From the NCBI GenBank assembly GCA_964482025.1, contig CAYZVN010000025.1, forward strand, positions 1-36,773: a DNA stretch of 36,773 bases, given 5' to 3'. Made by a program: the position numbers and the translations under genes. Shown here in pieces: positions 32,167 through 36,773 of the stretch (the first letter of the stretch is position 1; the number at the start of each line of letters is the position of its first letter). This DNA comes from UBA5868 sp964482025. Lineage in GTDB: Bacteria; Pseudomonadota; Gammaproteobacteria; Pseudomonadales; Cellvibrionaceae. The notes under the pieces were generated by a model. That model worked only from the letters and a program-made list of their open reading frames with translations. It was not told the DNA's origin and searched no databases.

Positions 32167-32712
32167 ATGAGTGGAGAAAAAAACGAACACCTTATCGCAA
32201 CCCTGGAGGCGCGTTTCGCCCAATACTCGGCCCGCCACAATAAAATCCACTGGAAGGACGTGCAAGCAAAGCTGGAAGCGAATCCCAGCAAGCTGAAAGC
32301 ACTTGCGCAGATGGAGGAAACCGGCGGTGAGCCGGACGTGATCGGCGTCGATAAGCAATCGGGCGAATTTCTCTTTGTCGATTGTGCCGCCGAAAGTCCC
32401 AAAGGCCGTCGCAGCCTTTGTTACGACAAAGAGGCGCGGACATCCCGCAAGGATCATCCACCCAAAAGCAGTGCGATTGAAATGGCCGCCGCTATGGGCA
32501 TCGAACTGCTCACCGAAGCGCAGTATCGACAGCTGCAAACCCTGGGCGAATTTGATCTAAAAACCTCAAGCTGGGTGCTAACGCCAAAAGACATTCGCAA
32601 GCTGGGCGGCGCGCTGTTCTGTGACCGTCGCTACAACAGCGTTTTTCTCTATCACAATGGTGCGCAATCCTATTATGCCGCTCGCGGATTTCGCGGCATG
32701 TTAAAAGTCTGA
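32167..32712 (+). CDS. DUF4256-family protein
   Basis: A 181-residue soluble protein of the DUF4256 family; the function is unknown. Conserved blocks include LEANPSKLKALAQMEETGGE, DCAAESPKGRRSLCYDKEA, AAAMGIELLTEAQYRQLQ and GALFCDRRYNSVFLYHNGAQ with SYYAARGFRG. ATG 32167 has GAGG 7 bases upstream; an earlier in-frame TTG at 32110 does not. It starts 72 bases after the hydrolase and may share its transcript. Confidence 0.88.
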   Translation: MSGEKNEHLIATLEARFAQYSARHNKIHWKDVQAKLEANPSKLKALAQMEETGGEPDVIGVDKQSGEFLFVDCAAESPKGRRSLCYDKEARTSRKDHPPKSSAIEMAAAMGIELLTEAQYRQLQTLGEFDLKTSSWVLTPKDIRKLGGALFCDRRYNSVFLYHNGAQSYYAARGFRGMLKV

Positions 32713-32746
32713 GCGCTCGTTCGAGCCATTGCCACTCCTCACAAAA

Positions 32747-32768
32747 CCCTAAATCGCTAGGGCTTATC
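32747..32768 (+). terminator. Weak hairpin after DUF4256 gene
   Basis: CCCTA (32747-32751) and TAGGG (32758-32762) with a short loop, followed by CTTATC. The stem is only 5 bp and the tail is poor, so it is doubtful. Confidence 0.25.
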
Positions 32769-32784
32769 AATGAATTGAGTAGAC

Positions 32785-32800
32785 CGGAACGCTTCTTGCC
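32785..32800 (+). promoter_or_regulatory. Sigma-54 promoter of flhA
   Basis: CGGAAC-GCTTC-TTGCC keeps GG-N10-GC spacing with a good -12 element, about 60 bases before the flhA ATG. It shows that flhA-flhF has its own RpoN start in spite of the insert before it. Confidence 0.72.
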
Positions 32801-32860
32801 ATAGCTCTGTTAAAGGGCTGTTTTCAGCCTGTGCAGTCAAAAAACCGTCGCGAGAAGGCT

Positions 32861-35089
32861 ATGGCAGTTTCTTTATTTGATCACTTGAAGTCCGTTCCGG
32901 GCTCCATGACCCGCGAGTCGTCCATTCGTCGCGCCAGGTCGTTATGGAACGGCAATCTGTCGATTCCTATTTTGCTGCTGATGCTGTTGGGCATGATGAT
33001 TTTGCCCATGCCGCCGATCCTGTTGGACGCGTTTTTCTCGTTTAATATTGCGCTTGCCATAGTGGTGCTATTGGTGAGTGTGTACACCATGCGACCCTTG
33101 GACTTTGCGGTATTTCCCACGATTTTGCTGGTTTCCACACTGCTGCGGCTGGGTTTGAACATCGCGTCAACTCGGGTGGTATTGCTCGAAGGCCACAACG
33201 GCAGTGACGCGGCAGGCAAGGTGATTCAGGCCTTTGGTGAGGTGGTCATCGGCGGTAATTACGCGGTCGGGATCGTGATCTTCATTATTCTGGTGATCAT
33301 CAACTTTGTGGTGGTGACCAAGGGCGCGGGGCGTATTTCCGAGGTGAGTGCACGCTTTACCCTGGATGCTATGCCCGGCAAACAAATGGCGATCGACGCG
33401 GATTTGAACGCCGGTTTGATCGATCAAGAAGAAGCGAAAAGGCGTCGCGTCGAAGTGACGTCCGAAGCCGATTTTTACGGTGCTATGGACGGTGCTAGCA
33501 AGTTCGTTCGCGGCGATGCGGTCGCCGGCATCATGATTATGATCATCACCATTATCGGCGGCTTGGTGGTGGGCATGGTGCAACACAGTCTCGGGTTTAC
33601 CCAAGCCACCCAGGTCTATGTGTTACTCACTATCGGCGATGGTTTGGTCGCGCAGATTCCCTCTCTGCTGCTGTCCACCTCGGCGGCAATTATTGTGACT
33701 CGCGCCAATAGCAGCGAGGACATGAACAGCCAAGTGGTCGGCCAGATGTTCAGCTCGCCCAAGGCGCTGGGCATCACCTCAATGATCCTGTTTATTATGG
33801 GCGTTATTCCGGGCATGCCGCATGTGGCCTTCCTGAGCTTTTCGGCAATATGCGGGTTTCTCGCCTACTACATTCATTTCCGCCAAAACGTTGCGGAGGT
33901 GGTGGAAGAGGGCAGAGCGCCACTGCGCACCATTACGCCCGCAGCTATGGGCGGTGGCGCAGGCGGCTCGTTTGCACCCCAGCCACCGGCGTTGGAAAAC
34001 CAATCCGACCGCACCCAGGAGCCGGCAGAGGTTTCCTGGGACGACGTCACCCCGGTGGATATTCTCGGCTTGGAAGTTGGCTATCGCCTGATTCCCCTGG
34101 TGGATCGCAATCAGCGCGGCGAGCTGCTCGGGCGTATTAAAGGCGTGCGCAAAAAGCTGTCGCAGGACATCGGCTTTTTAATTCCGCCGGTTCATATCCG
34201 CGATAATCTCGACCTACTACCCAACGCTTACCGGGTCACTTTAATGGGCGTCGCGCTCGGCGAGGGAGAGGTTTTCCCCGACAAATTTTTGGCGATCAAT
34301 CCAGGGCAAGTGTTCGGCAGTTTGCAGGGTACGAAGACCCGCGACCCCGCTTTTGGCTTGGATGCGGTGTGGATTGATGAAGGGCAGAAGGATCAAGCGC
34401 AGACGCTGGGCTACACAGTCGTGGATGCCAGCACCGTAGTGGCGACTCACCTCAACCAGATTGTGCAGCAACATACTCATGAACTGCTCGGCCACGAGGA
34501 AGTGCAGAAGTGGCTGGATCTGCTGGGCGAAAAATCCCCGAAGCTGGTGGAAGAGGTGGTGCCTAACACCATCACCATCAACACTTTGCTAAAGGTTCTG
34601 CAGAATTTATTGCGCGAGCAGGTGCCCATTCGCGATATGCGCACCATTGCCGAAGCCCTCGCCGCCCATGGCGATAAAAATCAGGACATTGCCACTCTTA
34701 CCGGTCACGCCCGCGTCGCTCTGGCGCGTCAGATCGTGCAAAGCATTGTTGGCGCCGACCCCAATATCCCTGTGGTGACGCTTGATCCATCGCTGGAACA
34801 GTTGTTGCTACAGTCCGTTCAGCAGGCACAAAAAATTGGCGCGGATCCCACCGGCTTTATTGAACCGCGGCTGGCGGAGAAGTTGAATAACGCGTTAATT
34901 GATGTGGCGCGCCGTCAGGAAGCGGCGGGTAAACCGACAGTGCTGCTGGTTGCTGCGCCGCTGCGCATGATGTTGGTACGCCTGGCGCGCTTTAACCTGC
35001 CGGATATGCATGTCCTCAGCTACAACGAAATACCGGACAACAAGCAGATCACCATCGAAGCAACGGTGGGTGCGGATTTGACCAAGTAG
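32861..35089 (+). CDS. flhA: Flagellar export protein FlhA
   Basis: A 742-residue export-gate protein of the FHIPEP family. About eight membrane segments lie in residues 35-325, with the cytoplasmic loop signature KGAGRISEVSARFTLDAMPG and QMAIDADLNAGLIDQEEAKR. An acidic/Pro linker joins the C-terminal nonameric ring domain (from about residue 385, VDILGLEVGYRLIPLVD), which docks chaperones and substrates. ATG 32861 is preferred to GTG 32831; GAG and AAGG lie before it and the conserved start follows. flhF begins about 100 bases after its end. Confidence 0.97.
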   Translation: MAVSLFDHLKSVPGSMTRESSIRRARSLWNGNLSIPILLLMLLGMMILPMPPILLDAFFSFNIALAIVVLLVSVYTMRPLDFAVFPTILLVSTLLRLGLNIASTRVVLLEGHNGSDAAGKVIQAFGEVVIGGNYAVGIVIFIILVIINFVVVTKGAGRISEVSARFTLDAMPGKQMAIDADLNAGLIDQEEAKRRRVEVTSEADFYGAMDGASKFVRGDAVAGIMIMIITIIGGLVVGMVQHSLGFTQATQVYVLLTIGDGLVAQIPSLLLSTSAAIIVTRANSSEDMNSQVVGQMFSSPKALGITSMILFIMGVIPGMPHVAFLSFSAICGFLAYYIHFRQNVAEVVEEGRAPLRTITPAAMGGGAGGSFAPQPPALENQSDRTQEPAEVSWDDVTPVDILGLEVGYRLIPLVDRNQRGELLGRIKGVRKKLSQDIGFLIPPVHIRDNLDLLPNAYRVTLMGVALGEGEVFPDKFLAINPGQVFGSLQGTKTRDPAFGLDAVWIDEGQKDQAQTLGYTVVDASTVVATHLNQIVQQHTHELLGHEEVQKWLDLLGEKSPKLVEEVVPNTITINTLLKVLQNLLREQVPIRDMRTIAEALAAHGDKNQDIATLTGHARVALARQIVQSIVGADPNIPVVTLDPSLEQLLLQSVQQAQKIGADPTGFIEPRLAEKLNNALIDVARRQEAAGKPTVLLVAAPLRMMLVRLARFNLPDMHVLSYNEIPDNKQITIEATVGADLTK

Positions 35090-35191
35090 CAGAGACAGAC
35101 CGCCTGCCTCATAAAGGACGAACACAGCAGGAGCTCGAGAACTCGTTAATTTTGACCCAAGGCATTGGTGCCAATGCCAGGAGAACCGAAC

Positions 35192-36769
35192 ATGACAGTC
35201 AAACGTTTTGTTGCGCCGGATATGCGTCGTGCCCTAGACCTGGTTCGCCAGGAGATGGGACCCGACGCCATTATTTTGTCCAGCCAGCGCACCCGCGAAG
35301 GGGTGGAGATTATTACCTCCACCGACCTGGACGTAGTAGCGCGCGGCGGGGAAGAGCGCAAAGACTTTGGCAGTCGCTTCGACAGTGAGTTGGATCAACC
35401 GCTGGCCAGCGATAGCGCGTGGCAAGTGCACGACGGCCTCGCCGATGCGGTGCGCAAATATGCATCGCCCGCAGCGAGCGACAGCAAGCGCCGCGAACAG
35501 CTGGCACAGGAGATCGAAGAGGCGCGCGAACGTATGTTGGCGGCCAAACGCGGTGAGGTGCCAACCGCAACAGAGCGGAGCACGCCGGCCATTCCGCCGG
35601 CAACTGACACCGTTCGCTGGCGCGAAGCCACCCACGGCAAAGCGGCTCGCAGTCGCCTTGCTGCCAATGCGGCGGAAATATCCCGCGCGGCGCAGCGCCC
35701 GTCGGCGCGACCCTCTGCAGCGGACGATCGTGCCGCGCGGACAGCAGCGCCAGAGCGAGACGAGCAACGGCAGTCGGTAGACCGACAGGTGGCGGGTTTG
35801 CAAGAGCAAATTAAACGCTTGGCAGAAGAGCAGGCGCGCCGGGAGAACGTTCAAGAGAATCACAGTCTCGCCGCCTTACAGAATGAATTGGCGGATATGC
35901 GCATGATGATGGAGCAGCAAATGTGGCGGATGCGCGAGTCGGGGTACACAGATGCCGCACCGGCCATGACCTCACCGGTACAGGACGCCTTACAGACCCA
36001 CCTGGCAGCGTTGGGGCTGCCGGCGGGGCTGGTCAAAAAGTTGGCGCTGGCAGCCAAGCCGGGCAAACGCATAAGCGCAGCGTGGCGAGATGCACTTGCA
36101 CTGCTGACCAAACAGGTAGTGACCGACACGGCCGACCGAGTGCAAAAAGGTGGCGTTTTTGCTTTTGTCGGCCCGACTGGAGTGGGCAAAACCACCACCA
36201 TCGCCAAGCTGGCTGCCCGCTACGTGCTCGAGCACGGCCTCGGTAAAGTCGCATTGGTGACCACCGACACCTACCGGGTCGGCGCTCATGACCAATTGCG
36301 CTCCCTGGGTCGCATTCTCAACGTGCCCGTGCGCGTAGTGGACCAGGAGCGTGGCCTGCCGACGATAATCGCCAGTCTCAAAAACTATCCCTTGATCTTG
36401 ATCGACACAGCGGGCTTCCGCCAGGGCGATCCACTGCTGAAAGAGCAGGAAGCCCTGCTGGACTCCTGCCCGGGGCTTGAGCGCATTCTGGTGTTGGCCT
36501 GTAACAGCCAGCTACAAACACTCAAAGCCTCGGCCCACGCGCACAGTGGCGGCAAGTTACGCGGCTGTGTGCTCACCAAAATCGACGAGGCAGGCAGCTT
36601 GGGCGAAGCTTTAGGCGTGGTCATCCAACAGAAATTACCCGTGCTTTACTGCACCGAAGGTCAAGCGATTCCCAACGACTTGTCCGTTGCCTCTGCCGCT
36701 AGCCTGGTGGCCAAAGCGGTGGGCATGATGAAGGCGCAGCGGGGAAGCGCGGTGGCCGGAGCGGTATAA
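35192..36769 (+). CDS. flhF: Flagellar biosynthesis GTPase FlhF
   Basis: A 525-residue SRP-type GTPase that places and starts polar flagella. The N-terminal B domain has MTVKRFVAPDMRRALDLVRQ and GPDAIILSSQRT. A long, low-complexity linker rich in Ala/Arg/Glu (about residues 85-240) is much longer than in most FlhF proteins. The N domain follows, then the G domain: P-loop GPTGVGKTTTIAKLAARY (about residues 328-345), DTYRVGAHDQL, IDTAGF and TKIDEAGSLGEAL. ATG 35192 has AGGAG 8 bases upstream. The gene is complete; its stop is 4 bases before the window end, where flhG/fleN would be expected next. Confidence 0.95.
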   Translation: MTVKRFVAPDMRRALDLVRQEMGPDAIILSSQRTREGVEIITSTDLDVVARGGEERKDFGSRFDSELDQPLASDSAWQVHDGLADAVRKYASPAASDSKRREQLAQEIEEARERMLAAKRGEVPTATERSTPAIPPATDTVRWREATHGKAARSRLAANAAEISRAAQRPSARPSAADDRAARTAAPERDEQRQSVDRQVAGLQEQIKRLAEEQARRENVQENHSLAALQNELADMRMMMEQQMWRMRESGYTDAAPAMTSPVQDALQTHLAALGLPAGLVKKLALAAKPGKRISAAWRDALALLTKQVVTDTADRVQKGGVFAFVGPTGVGKTTTIAKLAARYVLEHGLGKVALVTTDTYRVGAHDQLRSLGRILNVPVRVVDQERGLPTIIASLKNYPLILIDTAGFRQGDPLLKEQEALLDSCPGLERILVLACNSQLQTLKASAHAHSGGKLRGCVLTKIDEAGSLGEALGVVIQQKLPVLYCTEGQAIPNDLSVASAASLVAKAVGMMKAQRGSAVAGAV

Positions 36770-36773
36770 GGCC

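Noticed and set aside
35234..35863. Long minus-strand frame opposite flhF
   Set aside because: Shadow of the low-complexity flhF linker, with no start signal.

Overview
The window comes from a motile, probably polysaccharide-degrading gammaproteobacterium. The best guess is the Cellvibrionaceae and relatives (Cellvibrio/Teredinibacter/Saccharophagus type). The grounds are a polar-flagellum gene order with FleS/FleR and FlhF, RpoN-type promoters, the HptB-HsbR-HsbA module known from Pseudomonas, a GH97 glycosidase and a lipoprotein with a long polyserine linker. The taxon is an inference; no rRNA or other marker is present.

Layout. (1) 1-1320 is lower in GC and looks like a run of integron gene cassettes: a cassette tail, a GNAT acetyltransferase, a VOC/glyoxalase-like protein and a 54-residue membrane protein, with attC-like sites between them. 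(2) 1432-7410 holds a small membrane protein, a GH97 glycosidase (-), a YqaB-like HAD phosphatase (+) and a polyserine di-haem cytochrome lipoprotein (-); the last two converge on a bidirectional terminator. (3) 8083-28414 is a long flagellar locus, all on +: fleS-fleR, a small PA3496-type protein, fliE-F-G-H-I-J, a 100-N assembly gap, a STAS / REC-PP2C-ATPase / HPt partner-switching module, fliK, and fliL-M-N-O-P-Q-R-flhB. (4) 28415-32712 is an accessory insert between flhB and flhA: an RHS-repeat remnant, a truncated minus-strand gene piece, a ribbon-helix-helix/ParE-type toxin-antitoxin pair, glutathione-dependent formaldehyde detoxification genes (frmA and S-formylglutathione hydrolase) and a DUF4256 protein. 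(5) 32785-36769 holds flhA and flhF.

How it works together. Five good -24/-12 sites (GG-N10-GC) stand before fleS, fliE, fliK, fliL and flhA, and two weaker ones lie before the STAS and REC-PP2C genes. This points to a sigma-54 hierarchy in which FleS/FleR is itself RpoN-dependent. fliE-fliJ build the MS ring, the rotor and the export ATPase; fliK controls hook length; fliL-fliR/flhB and flhA build the C ring and export gate; flhF sets polar placement. The Hpt/HsbR/HsbA-like genes probably connect a histidine kinase to flagellar sigma-factor control.

I did not find CRISPR arrays, tRNA or rRNA genes, an integron integrase, or an intact insertion sequence.
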